Origin: a bacterium
Lineage (GTDB): Bacteria > Bdellovibrionota_C > UBA2361 > OMII01
Length of the DNA: 43,494 bases
NCBI GenBank assembly: GCA_017853605.1
Contig: JAFMJG010000006.1
Location: forward strand, 1 to 43,494
Direction of reading: 5' to 3'
Both the position numbers and the translations under genes were made by a program. Positions 24,797 through 33,571 of the stretch are shown here, one piece after another (within the stretch, counting starts at the first letter, position 1; each line of letters opens with the position of its first letter). The notes below the pieces were generated by a model, which ran no database searches, was not told the origin of the DNA, and saw nothing but the letters and a program-made list of their open reading frames with translations.

Positions 24797-26311
24797 ATGG
24801 CAACCGAAGAGAACAGTGCGGGAGTAGAGGTTACAACTGATGGGGTGGCGGAGCGCGCAAACCGCCTCGCAAAGCTTGAGGCGTTCAAGGCCGCGGGGGT
24901 TCATCCGTACCCAGCCCGATTCGACAAGCAGATGGACCTCAAGGACGCGCGCGAACTGCCCGAAGAGGCGCCGGTCAAGACAGCGGGCCGAATCATGCTC
25001 TTTCGCCAGATGGGGAGCATCACCTTCGCGCACCTCCAGGACTTTAGCGGCCGGATGCAGGTGATCTTCAAGAAAGACACGCTCGGGGCCGACCTGTACA
25101 AGCTCATCACCAAGAACCATGACCTTGGGGATTACGTTGGCGTTGAGGGCACGATCTTCACCACCAAGACGGGCGAGAAGTCGGTATTGGTAAGGGAGTG
25201 GACCTTCCTCGGCAAGGCGATCCTGCCGCCGCCTGACAAGTTTCATGGCCTAAAAGACAGGGAGATGCTGTACCGGCAGCGTTACCTCGACCTTATGGCG
25301 AATGAGGAGACCCGCAAGCGCTTCGCCTTCAGGTCTGACTTTCTCCGTGGAATACGGGAGTTCTACTGGCAGGAGGGATTCGTCGAGGTTGAGACGTCGA
25401 CGCTCATGCACCAGGCGACGGGCGCGGCCGCACGCCCGTACCACACTCACAATAACGCCCTCGATATCGATGTCGTGCTGCGCATCTCGCTTGAGCTGCC
25501 GCTCAAGGAGCTTGTTGTCGGGGGCTTCGAGAAAGTTTTTGAGATGGGGAAAGCCTTTCGCAACGAGGGCCACGATCCCTCCCACCTTCCGGAGCACACC
25601 CACCTGGAGCACTACGCTGCGTATTGGAGCTTTGAGGAGAATATCCGCTTCACGGAGCGGCTCTTCGATTACCTCTTCACCCGGCTCAATCTGCCCCGCC
25701 AGATGATGATCAAGGACCGTGAAGGAAACGAGCACTTGGTTGACTGGAGCACGCCTTGGCCGAGAGAGAGCTACGTTGAGCTCATCAAGCGCGACTCCGG
25801 CATCGACGTCATGAGCTACTCCGACGCCGATGTCCTGCGGGCCGAGCTGCGGGCCCGTGGCATCGAGTTTGACGGCATGAAGAGCATGGGGCTCACGACG
25901 CTGATCGACAACCTATACAAAAAGGTCAGCCGGCCAAAAATCATGCGGCCTACCGTGCTTGTCCAGTACCCAAAAGTCTTGCAGCCCCTCGCCCGCACCA
26001 GCGACGCTGACGCGCAGCTGGTTGACCAGTTCCAGGTGGTCGTGAACGGCTGGGAGATCGTCAAAGCGTACTCGGAGCTCGTGGATCCACTCGATCAGCG
26101 AGAGCGCTTTGTTGGCCAGGCAGCTGCCCGGAGCCAGGGAGATGAGGAGGCGATGGAGGTTGATGAAGGCTACCTGGTTGCCATGGAGCACGGCATGCCC
26201 CCCATCAGCGGCTGGGGCTTGGGAGTTGATCGTGTGCTGGCGCTGCTCACAGGCCAGGACAATGTGCGTGACGTCGTGCTCTTTCCGCTCATGCGCCCCG
26301 ATCACTCATAG
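24797..26311 (+). CDS. lysS: Lysyl-tRNA synthetase, class II, divergent
   Basis: A 504-residue enzyme with an N-terminal OB-fold anticodon-binding domain (about 62-140) and a class II catalytic core. Motif 1 lies near GFVEVETSTLM (194-204), motif 2 is FRNEGHDPSHLPEHTHLEHY (254-273) and motif 3 is GLGVDRVLALLTG near the C-terminus. It charges tRNA-Lys with lysine. Compared from memory with E. coli LysS/LysU, the usual HNPEFTMMEL of motif 2 reads HLPEHTHLEH and the usual GREIGNGFSEL reads GWEIVKAYSEL. The pocket glutamates are kept, but the conserved Asn is Lys and the Phe is Tyr. The overall assignment is safe; the details suggest a separate LysRS lineage. The next gene starts six bases after the stop. 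Confidence 0.93.
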   Translation: MATEENSAGVEVTTDGVAERANRLAKLEAFKAAGVHPYPARFDKQMDLKDARELPEEAPVKTAGRIMLFRQMGSITFAHLQDFSGRMQVIFKKDTLGADLYKLITKNHDLGDYVGVEGTIFTTKTGEKSVLVREWTFLGKAILPPPDKFHGLKDREMLYRQRYLDLMANEETRKRFAFRSDFLRGIREFYWQEGFVEVETSTLMHQATGAAARPYHTHNNALDIDVVLRISLELPLKELVVGGFEKVFEMGKAFRNEGHDPSHLPEHTHLEHYAAYWSFEENIRFTERLFDYLFTRLNLPRQMMIKDREGNEHLVDWSTPWPRESYVELIKRDSGIDVMSYSDADVLRAELRARGIEFDGMKSMGLTTLIDNLYKKVSRPKIMRPTVLVQYPKVLQPLARTSDADAQLVDQFQVVVNGWEIVKAYSELVDPLDQRERFVGQAAARSQGDEEAMEVDEGYLVAMEHGMPPISGWGLGVDRVLALLTGQDNVRDVVLFPLMRPDHS

Positions 26312-26317
26312 GACGAG

Positions 26318-28600
26318 ATGTCAGCGACTCTCCGCACTGTAGCGCAGCTCGAAGCCTTGAGGATCTCAGACCTCAAGGTGCTTGAGGTCGCTGTCCGTGA
26401 GGCTGGCCCCTACCGCATTGATCGCCAGTGGGGCAATTTTGACGAGCTCGGCGTGCGCGCCGTCGATGACCTGTGGTTCCCGGAGGAGGCTGCGGAGCGG
26501 GTAGTTGCTTTTGTGTCCGCCGAGCTTGCTGAAGGCGCAGATGTAGAGGCGGTTTCGATACCGGCTGCGATAGCGCTGGAGCGCGCCTTCTTTCACATAC
26601 AGGAGGTGACCGCAGTCGCCATCAACCCCGCTTTCGAGCCGGGCGGCTTGTCGGAGCTGCAGGCAGGGGCGGTTGCTGCGGTGCAGCGCTCGGGTGGGCC
26701 GGAAGTCATGCTTCGTCGTGGAGAGCTGCCAGCGGTGCTGGGCATGCTCGCTGTCGGAAGAAAGCGCATCGCCGATCCGCTGGCGCGCGCGCAGCGGGCA
26801 TTTCGGGACGGCTCCCTCTTCGAGTCTTACTTCCTCGCGCGCCGCTGCCGGGAGTCGGGCCGGGGAGATTCTGGCCACGCTTGGTTCATCGAGCTGATGA
26901 GCTTGAGCTTCTTGGGCCTGCCTGAAGAGGCGATCCTTGCGTACGAGGAGTATCCGGAGCGCGGCAGCGCAAGCCCCCAGGCGCTGCTCCTAGCGGCCCG
27001 CTTTAGGCTACTGCTGAAGCAGATGAACGAGGCTCGCACGATCCTTCACACCTTAACGTTTAACGATGCCGTTGGCGCTTTTGCGGCTTGCGAGCTGGCG
27101 CGCTCGTACGCGGCGTCCGGCGACTTTAGCCGGGCGATTGACACGGCGGGCCAGGCTATCCTTAAGGACCCTTCCTACGCTGAGCCATACCTCGTGCGGG
27201 GGATAGCCCATCGTGGCATCGCATACCCGTCGGGCGAGGAAGAGGGGCTGCGCGAGGCCCTGGCGAATTTTGAGGCAGTCGCGAGGAGGGGCGGCTTTGC
27301 GGCGGCTGAGGCCTCGTTCCACGCTGCGACGGTGTTCGGGCGTCTCGGCGCGCTCGATGCGGCAGAGACATCGCTCCGGCAGTCGCTCTTCCAGCGAGAC
27401 CGATTCTCAAGCCGGGATGCTCTGGTGCGGGTGCTGTGCGCCGCCGAGAAGGGGCTCGACGCCCAAGATGAGCTCTCGTTGGTGCTCAAGCTTGCGCCGA
27501 CGATGGGCCGCAAGCTCGCTGACGATGTTGGCACCCACCTGAGCGCAGGAGGCCGCCCGCCGGCGGATGGGGATGTCGGTGTCGTGGCAGATCTTTGGAG
27601 CGCTGACTTTGCCGTTGCGTGCCACGCTGCTGCAAAGGTCGTGGAGTCCTGGAAGCTTCCGGTTCGGCGGGGGCTTGATGACTTCGTCATCCTTGACGAC
27701 TTTATCAACCGCTTCGCGCCAGCAGGGGACTTTCCTGGCACTGGAGAGTGGGCCTCCCTTGGTGCGTGCGATTCCGCCACACTCTCAAGGGTCTTCTCGC
27801 TCTACCTTGGGTCGCTCCTTGTTGAGCTCGGGCTCGGCTCATGGACAGGCATAAACCCGGAACACCTCGTCATCGAGCTCAAGAGCGCTGGAACGCGGCT
27901 GCCGATTGAGGCGTTCGTGAAGGAGCGCATCGTTCTGGGGGCGAGCGGAGACAATTTTTCCTCCCTTGAGTCCCTCGTCGCCGACGCCCGAACCGGAGAC
28001 GACCTCCTTCGGCCGGTCGCGCTGCCTAACTGGTGGCGGGCCGCCACTACAGAAGAGGCTGAGGAGTTCGCAAAGCATGCAGAGGCGTGCAGGAAGCGCC
28101 TGGCGGAGATGGGAGCTGGGCTCAAGAGCGGCCTGGGAGACCTGGAGGAGGTTGATCGCATCATCGATGCCTACTTCGAGCCCGGTGGGGAGGTAAAGGC
28201 AGGCATGGAGGCCACGGTCGGGGAAAGCGTAGAGGCATTTGTGCTTGAGGCCGGGCTGCTCGTTGGCAGCATCGTTGCCCAAGCGCTTGGCGCCTCCTGG
28301 CACAGCCACGAGCAGCCTGAGGGAATCTCGCTTTTTCATCCGGTGCTCGGGCGCGTTTTTCCGGTTTCAAAGGTGCAGCGCCGGGTGTACCTCGCCTCAG
28401 CTGCTGACTTTGGCGCCAAACTGGGCAGCTTCGCCTTCGGCGTTGCGGCGGTGGCTGCCCAAGAAGGGATCAGGGCTGGAAGGCTCTCAGGTGTCGAGCA
28501 GGTGCGAGACTTTCTTGTGGCGACCCTGCCCTCGATGCGCAGCTTTCCAGAGGCAGAGCTTCAGGGCGTGGCGCAGTCCCTGCTTGGCGCTCGCCTGTGA
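26318..28600 (+). CDS. Large TPR protein with a duplicated C-terminal domain
   Basis: A 760-residue soluble protein with no signal peptide. Residues 150-400 are tetratricopeptide-like helical hairpins (for example FAACELARSYAASGDFSRAID and AEPYLVRGIAHRGIAY). Two copies of a roughly 100-residue domain follow at about 457-554 and 612-709. Both contain a FxPxG start, a hydrophobic helix ending LGLGSW or LGASW, then a proline, a beta region and ASGDNFSSL or ASAADFGAKL. The N-terminal 140 residues match nothing I know. No function can be given; TPRs imply protein partners. It lies six bases downstream of lysS and is probably co-transcribed with it. Confidence 0.78.
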   Translation: MSATLRTVAQLEALRISDLKVLEVAVREAGPYRIDRQWGNFDELGVRAVDDLWFPEEAAERVVAFVSAELAEGADVEAVSIPAAIALERAFFHIQEVTAVAINPAFEPGGLSELQAGAVAAVQRSGGPEVMLRRGELPAVLGMLAVGRKRIADPLARAQRAFRDGSLFESYFLARRCRESGRGDSGHAWFIELMSLSFLGLPEEAILAYEEYPERGSASPQALLLAARFRLLLKQMNEARTILHTLTFNDAVGAFAACELARSYAASGDFSRAIDTAGQAILKDPSYAEPYLVRGIAHRGIAYPSGEEEGLREALANFEAVARRGGFAAAEASFHAATVFGRLGALDAAETSLRQSLFQRDRFSSRDALVRVLCAAEKGLDAQDELSLVLKLAPTMGRKLADDVGTHLSAGGRPPADGDVGVVADLWSADFAVACHAAAKVVESWKLPVRRGLDDFVILDDFINRFAPAGDFPGTGEWASLGACDSATLSRVFSLYLGSLLVELGLGSWTGINPEHLVIELKSAGTRLPIEAFVKERIVLGASGDNFSSLESLVADARTGDDLLRPVALPNWWRAATTEEAEEFAKHAEACRKRLAEMGAGLKSGLGDLEEVDRIIDAYFEPGGEVKAGMEATVGESVEAFVLEAGLLVGSIVAQALGASWHSHEQPEGISLFHPVLGRVFPVSKVQRRVYLASAADFGAKLGSFAFGVAAVAAQEGIRAGRLSGVEQVRDFLVATLPSMRSFPEAELQGVAQSLLGARL

Positions 28601-28632
28601 CAAGGCGAGGCCGCGGGCCAGATCATTTTCTC

Positions 28633-28661
28633 TTGAAATTTGCCGCTGGAATGATCACTAT
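28633..28661 (+). promoter_or_regulatory. Possible promoter of the ABC/Gld-like operon
   Basis: TTGAAA (28633-28638) is followed after 17 bases by CACTAT (28656-28661). The -35 is good and the -10 is weak. It lies 150 bases before the ATPase start, in the only sizeable gap before the operon. The gap also holds a small hairpin CGGCGC-taa-GCGCCG at 28721-28735. Confidence 0.3.
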
Positions 28662-28809
28662 ACGGGGCGGGTAGATTTCGAATATATTTCGCATCTTATC
28701 GCCACCTGGGCCGCACAGCGCGGCGCTAAGCGCCGTTGTGAGGCAGTCCGCCATAGGGACAGCAGTTCGGTGGGCGGTAATCCCGAAACCCCTTCTAAGA
28801 GTTGGAGCG

Positions 28810-29556
28810 ATGATAGAGGTAAGGAATCTTTGCAAGAGCTACGGCGACTATAAGGCCGTCATCGACGTCAGCTTTACCGCTGCCAAGGGGCAGATTGTCG
28901 GCTTTCTGGGGCCCAACGGGGCTGGAAAGACTACCACCATCAGGATGCTGTCAACCTTCTTGCCGCCGACCTCGGGATCCGCCACGGTAGCGGGCTTCGA
29001 TATCGTGGCGCAGTCCGACGAAGTTCGGCGACGCATCGGGTACCTCCCCGAAAATCCGCCGCTGTATGGCGAAATGACAGTGGAGGAGTACCTTCGCTTC
29101 GTGGGCGACATCAAGGGAGTTCCGCGCGCGAGCTTGCGCAGCCGCATTTCGGAGGTCCTGGAGCGCTGCTTTATCGTCGACGTGCGGAGAAAGCTCTGCC
29201 AGCACCTCTCGCGCGGGTACCGGCAGCGCGTGGGGCTCGCCCAGGCGATTATTCACGAGCCGGAGGTCATTATTCTCGATGAGCCGACCAGCGGCCTCGA
29301 TCCGAGGCAGATTATTGAGATTCGGCAGCTCATCAAGTCGCTCGGTAGGGATCACACCGTGCTCTTAAGCACGCACATCCTTCCGGAGGTCTCGATGGTT
29401 TGCAACAAAGTGGTGATTATTAGCCGGGGCCGCGTCGTGATGGAGAGCCTGCTCTCTGAGCTGTCGCGGGACAAGAGCCTGGAGCAGGTGTTCCTTGAGA
29501 GCGTGAGCCGAGAGGAAGTTGTTGATGCTGCCGCTTGTGTCAATCAGGGCGCATAG
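28810..29556 (+). CDS. ABC transporter ATP-binding protein, GldA-like
   Basis: A 248-residue ABC ATPase with Walker A GPNGAGKTT (34-42), Q-loop region GYLPENPPLYGEMTV, signature LSRGYRQRVG (133-142), Walker B VIILDEPTSGLDP (152-164) and H-loop STHILPE. YLPENPPLY is typical of the GldA/ABC-2 exporter group. It powers the membrane subunit encoded next. ATG 28810 is chosen because the 24 upstream codons of the frame do not resemble the family. The gene heads a four-gene operon (ATPase, ABC-2 permease, GldG-like protein, DUF4340 protein). In Bacteroidetes the Gld genes are linked with gliding; elsewhere the role is unsettled. Confidence 0.95.
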   Translation: MIEVRNLCKSYGDYKAVIDVSFTAAKGQIVGFLGPNGAGKTTTIRMLSTFLPPTSGSATVAGFDIVAQSDEVRRRIGYLPENPPLYGEMTVEEYLRFVGDIKGVPRASLRSRISEVLERCFIVDVRRKLCQHLSRGYRQRVGLAQAIIHEPEVIILDEPTSGLDPRQIIEIRQLIKSLGRDHTVLLSTHILPEVSMVCNKVVIISRGRVVMESLLSELSRDKSLEQVFLESVSREEVVDAAACVNQGA

Positions 29557-29575
29557 GAGAGAGGAGACCCGACAC

Positions 29576-30346
29576 ATGAGAAACATCCTGGCAATCTGCA
29601 AGCGAGAGCTGCTGTCCTTCTTTGTCTCCCCAATAGCGTACTTTGTCATTACTGGCTTTACCCTTCTTGTCGGCTTCTTCTTCTTCAACTACTTCTCGCT
29701 TTTCTTACGGATGTACCAGATGGCGCCCTACCTCCAGATGCGTGGGATGCCGATGCCGAACCTGAACCAAACGATTATTGAGGGCGTGTACCAGACGATG
29801 CTCGTGATTCTGGTGTTCCTGGTGCCCCTGCTGACGATGCGGATCGTGGCCGAGGACAAGAGACGGGGCACGTTTGAGCTGCTTCTCACCTCTCCGGTGT
29901 CGGTGTCAGAGATTGTGCTGGGCAAGTACCTCAGCCTGGCCGTTGTCATCTTCGTCATGCTTGCTATCACGTTCATCTTTCCGCTGCTGCTCATTGTGTA
30001 CGGCACGCCTGAGGTTCCGCCGATACTTTCCGGTTTTGTCGGCGTGCTTCTCTGCACCCTGGGGTTTGCGAGCATCGGCATGGCGGTTTCCTCGTTTACC
30101 GAAAACCAGATCGTCGCAGGCGTAAGCAGCATGGTAACGCTCCTGCTTCTGTACGTTATCCAGGCGCCTGCAGAGTCTCTCGACGGCACGGCGGCGGCGG
30201 TGTTCCGCTACCTGTCGCCGGTTGATCAGGTTCAAGATTTTGTCCGGGGCGTGGTGACGCTGAAGTCCACGGTGTACTTCCTCAGCATGATTGTGCTCGG
30301 GCTATTTCTGTCACAGCGCGCCCTCGATGCGCTCAGGTGGCGGTAG
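29576..30346 (+). CDS. ABC-2 type permease, GldF-like
   Basis: A 256-residue membrane subunit with six predicted helices (about 17-40, 60-82, 105-125, 135-155, 167-187 and 230-250). Family marks are the N-terminal KRELLSFFVSPIAYFV, the coupling segment RIVAEDKRRGTFELLLTSPVS and the conserved RYLSPVDQVQDFVRG. It forms the membrane channel with the ATPase encoded 19 bases upstream. ATG 29576 has a GGAGAGAGGAGA stretch ending eight bases before it. The substrate is unknown. The long first loop rich in Met and Pro (about 50-60, LQMRGMPMPNL) is a feature seen in GldF-like permeases. Confidence 0.93.
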   Translation: MRNILAICKRELLSFFVSPIAYFVITGFTLLVGFFFFNYFSLFLRMYQMAPYLQMRGMPMPNLNQTIIEGVYQTMLVILVFLVPLLTMRIVAEDKRRGTFELLLTSPVSVSEIVLGKYLSLAVVIFVMLAITFIFPLLLIVYGTPEVPPILSGFVGVLLCTLGFASIGMAVSSFTENQIVAGVSSMVTLLLLYVIQAPAESLDGTAAAVFRYLSPVDQVQDFVRGVVTLKSTVYFLSMIVLGLFLSQRALDALRWR

Positions 30347-30372
30347 GCGGCTGCGGAGATAAGGAGACACGT

Positions 30373-31983
30373 ATGGAGATGGCGCTTCGATTCTTTGGGT
30401 ACATCGGCACGGTCCTTCTGCTCTTTGGGGTGCTCGGTGCGGTTATTGTCGGGTCGTTTCTTGAGCAGCCGCTGATCGTCCTGCACCTGATTCTTGGCAC
30501 CCTGTGCCTCGTTGCGTGGGGGGTCACCTCAGGGCTGTCGAGCTTCTCGCGGGCATCGGCTGCTATCTCTGGCCGCACCGCGCGATTTGGCTACAATGCG
30601 GCGCTCTACACGGCAGTTTTTGTTGGGCTCATCGTTGTTGCCAACATCTATGCAGCGATGAATGACCAGCGGTGGGATCTCACGGCTGAGGGCGTCTACA
30701 GCCTATCGGAGAAGTCGCAGAAAGTTGTTGCGGGGCTTTCCAAGCCGCTTAGGCTCGTCGCGATCGACAATCCCCAGCTTCAGGACATGGGCCAAGCGCG
30801 AGACCTGCTTGATCTGTACCGCTACCATAACGACAAGATGGTGACGGTCGAGATGATTGATCCGGCATCACGGCCGATTGAGATAGACCAGCTCGGCATG
30901 AAGCCCGGGAACCTGCTGTACGTTGAGTACGGGGAGGGGGCTGCAAAGGGCGTAAGCCGGCTCAACACGATCGATGAGCAGTCAGTCACAAACGCAGTCC
31001 TTAAGCTGTCGAGGGGCGCGGCGAAGAAGCTCTACTACGTTCAGGGGCACGGCGAGCCGGGCCTGGATTCCGCAGCGCAGGGGGGAGTAAAGGAGCTGGC
31101 TGATGGGCTAAACGACGAGCACATCACGGTCGAGGGGCTGTTGTTGGCGCAGGCAGGCTCAGTGCCCGCCGATGCCTCTGCGGTTATTCTCGCCGCGCCG
31201 AAGCGCCCCCTGCAGGACAGCGAGCGGCAGGCGCTGATCTCGTACGCCCAGAATGGCGGGCGCCTGATACTGTTTGCGAACGCAGAGGACAGGGACTCTG
31301 ATGACGTTCGGGCGATCGCCAAGGCGTTTGACATCGAGGTTGGCCGTGACATCGTCCTGGACGAGCAATTAAGGCTCTTTGCCGGGCCGCAACTCGGGGT
31401 TCAGTTCGTTGCCCAGGGGCTCAGCCCACATCCCATTACGAGCAAGCTTAGCAAGACCGAGCCTCCGGTTTTCACCTTCTCGACGAGCGTGGTGGCGCCG
31501 AAAAGCAAGGCACAGGGAGTGACGTACACCGAGCTTGTGAAGTCAGGCCCCAAGTCGTGGGCCGAGAAGAACCTCGCCGACCTGCTCGACACCCAGAGCC
31601 CGTCAGCCAATCTCGACCCTGAGGACATCAAGGGCCCCGTCCCGGTGGCCGTGGCCCTGGAGAAGAAGCTCCCCAGGACGGGCGAGGGGGATGACGCGTC
31701 ATTTGACCGGGAGACGAGGGTGGCGGTGTTCGGCGATGCAAGCTGGATTGAGAACGGAAACTTCGCGCTCTACGGCAATCGTGAGCTGGTGCTCAACGTC
31801 ATGAACTGGGCCGTCGGAGAGGAGGGCGGGATCGCGGTCGGGCCCAAGAAGATTAAGTCGTCGAGTTCGCCGTTCGCCCAGGCCACCTACAGCGTCATTT
31901 TGGCCCTGAGCTTCATTGGGCCCGAGGTGATCCTGCTCTTGGGGCTCTTCATCTGGTGGCGGCGAAGGGTGATGTTGGCCTAG
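30373..31983 (+). CDS. GldG-like ABC transporter auxiliary protein
   Basis: A 536-residue protein with three N-terminal membrane helices (about 8-28, 34-55 and 77-96), a large extracytoplasmic domain and a C-terminal membrane helix (about 510-528) followed by a basic tail. RWDLTAEGVYSLSEKS (after helix 3), YYVQGHGEPGLDS, NGGRLILFAN and the late FGDASWIENGN segment match the ABC_transp_aux/GldG domain. Such proteins associate with GldA/F-type transporters and may bind a ligand outside the membrane. ATG 30373 has AAGGAG at 30361-30366 and starts at the first helix. It sits between the permease and the DUF4340 gene, the usual order. Confidence 0.93.
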   Translation: MEMALRFFGYIGTVLLLFGVLGAVIVGSFLEQPLIVLHLILGTLCLVAWGVTSGLSSFSRASAAISGRTARFGYNAALYTAVFVGLIVVANIYAAMNDQRWDLTAEGVYSLSEKSQKVVAGLSKPLRLVAIDNPQLQDMGQARDLLDLYRYHNDKMVTVEMIDPASRPIEIDQLGMKPGNLLYVEYGEGAAKGVSRLNTIDEQSVTNAVLKLSRGAAKKLYYVQGHGEPGLDSAAQGGVKELADGLNDEHITVEGLLLAQAGSVPADASAVILAAPKRPLQDSERQALISYAQNGGRLILFANAEDRDSDDVRAIAKAFDIEVGRDIVLDEQLRLFAGPQLGVQFVAQGLSPHPITSKLSKTEPPVFTFSTSVVAPKSKAQGVTYTELVKSGPKSWAEKNLADLLDTQSPSANLDPEDIKGPVPVAVALEKKLPRTGEGDDASFDRETRVAVFGDASWIENGNFALYGNRELVLNVMNWAVGEEGGIAVGPKKIKSSSSPFAQATYSVILALSFIGPEVILLLGLFIWWRRRVMLA

Positions 31984-32017
31984 CGCAGAGCCGCGCAGCC
32001 GTTGACGGAGGGAATCC

Positions 32018-33454
32018 ATGAACCCGAAGAAAACCCTGATCCTTGCGGCAGTGCTCGTTGCTGCCACCGTGTACCTCCTCAAGGTTTCCATTCCGAGGCA
32101 GGAGAGCGAGGCGAAGACACAAGCGGCGCTTAAGGGCCAGGCAGCGCAAGACCTCTCGTCAGTTGTTGTTTCGCTTGGGGAGCCTAGCGTGGAGAGCTAC
32201 ATGCTCGTTCGCGCCGGTGCGCAGCCCACGCAAGGGGAAGGGGCCGAGGGGACAGCCCAGGGGGAATGGGAGCTGGATGGCCTCAAGGGCGCAGTTCTAG
32301 AGCGAACGGCGGTGGCCCAGTTTGTGGAGGCGCTCTTGGGCCTCAAGGTGACCGGGCCAATTAGCCAGAGGTCGCAGTCGCAGGATTTCTCTACCTACGG
32401 GCTAGACAAGCCGGCGCTCACCCTCGTGGCGCATGGCGCAGGGGGGGCAGCAACAGAGATCGCTCTCGGCAAGGAGAACGCGTTCCTGTCTCAGCGGTAC
32501 GCAAAGGTGTCGGGGCGGGACGGGATCTTTATGGTGGAGACGCAGCCCTTCACGGCGCTCAACAAGAGAGCGGCTGACTTGCGCTCAAGGACCCCTCTTA
32601 AGGTTGCGGCAGCGGACGTTCGGGAGATTACGCTAGAGTCGCCCAAGGGAAAGGTTAAAGTTGCTCAGCCGGTTGTAGGCGAGTGGAAGATTGTGGAGCC
32701 GCGCGAGCTTCCCGCATCCTCTGAGGATGTCGATGCGCTGGTCGCGTCGATCAGCGGGCTGTCGGCGCAAGAGTTCCTCGATGGCCAACAGGCTCAGTTG
32801 GCCCGTTTCGGCCTCGATAAGCCGGCGGTGAAGATCTTGATGCTCGTGCGCCCTGGGCTTGAGCCGCAGGCCAGGACCATCTCCGTGGCCTCCCAGGAGG
32901 CAGAAAAGGGCAGCTATTTCTTCTATGAGGGAGCCCCCTCTGTCTTCAAGAGCAGCGCTGACGCAGTTGCCACGCTCTCCCGAAGCGCAGACGACCTTCG
33001 GGAGAAGCGCCTCTTCGGCTTTTCAGGCTCGGCGATCGCCTCTATTCAAGCCCAGGGCGCTGGCGGCGCTGCGCCGGTTGAGATCGTGGAGGCCAAGGGC
33101 GACTGGGAGGTCAACAAGAAGGCCGGAGATCCGGTTTTTGTTGATGACTACCTGAATGATGTGGCGGCCCTCAAGGCCAGCGAGTTTCCTGATGCTGCCT
33201 CGGTGCCCAAGGACGCCTTTGCGGATCCCTTTCTCTCGTTGACGATCGTCAAGAAGGGCGATGCAAAGGAGCCCGTTTCGCTGGTAGTCGGCAAGGCCCG
33301 CAGCGGCCCTGCCCCCGCGCCGCGCTACGCCCGAGTGGGGGATAACGGGCCAGTGGTGCTCATTGCCGACGTCGAGGCGAAGCGCATCGTGCCGCACGAG
33401 GAGGCCCTCTTGCCTGCCAAGAATCCGGCGCCGCTTCCCCGCCCGGGAAGGTAG
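32018..33454 (+). CDS. DUF4340 domain protein
   Basis: A 478-residue protein with one N-terminal membrane helix (about 6-22) and a periplasmic part. The repeated pattern FGLDKPA / YGLDKPALT, ISGLSAQEFLD and a strand-rich surrounding is the hallmark of DUF4340, and two or three copies of the unit appear (around 100-170, 195-290 and 320-430). DUF4340 genes accompany GldG-like ABC systems in many bacteria; their job is not known. GGAGGG precedes ATG 32018 by seven bases. It is the last gene of the operon; a short GC-rich hairpin follows. Confidence 0.88.
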   Translation: MNPKKTLILAAVLVAATVYLLKVSIPRQESEAKTQAALKGQAAQDLSSVVVSLGEPSVESYMLVRAGAQPTQGEGAEGTAQGEWELDGLKGAVLERTAVAQFVEALLGLKVTGPISQRSQSQDFSTYGLDKPALTLVAHGAGGAATEIALGKENAFLSQRYAKVSGRDGIFMVETQPFTALNKRAADLRSRTPLKVAAADVREITLESPKGKVKVAQPVVGEWKIVEPRELPASSEDVDALVASISGLSAQEFLDGQQAQLARFGLDKPAVKILMLVRPGLEPQARTISVASQEAEKGSYFFYEGAPSVFKSSADAVATLSRSADDLREKRLFGFSGSAIASIQAQGAGGAAPVEIVEAKGDWEVNKKAGDPVFVDDYLNDVAALKASEFPDAASVPKDAFADPFLSLTIVKKGDAKEPVSLVVGKARSGPAPAPRYARVGDNGPVVLIADVEAKRIVPHEEALLPAKNPAPLPRPGR

Positions 33455-33486
33455 GGCCGAGGACCCTGCCGCTCCTAAAAAGCCGT

Positions 33487-33506
33487 GGCCGCCTCTCGGT
33501 GCGGCC
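33487..33506 (+). terminator. GC-rich hairpin after the ABC/Gld-like operon
   Basis: GGCCGC (33487-33492) and GCGGCC (33501-33506) can form a six-base stem with an eight-base loop. The nearest T-run (TTTTT) is about 20 bases downstream, so it is not a classic intrinsic terminator. It lies between the DUF4340 stop and the PBP1A gene. Confidence 0.3.
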
Positions 33507-33571
33507 TGAGCCGATGATTCAGCGTTTTTGGCAGTGAGGGATCTTTCCTCTGGCCGAGAGGAGGGCTACCC

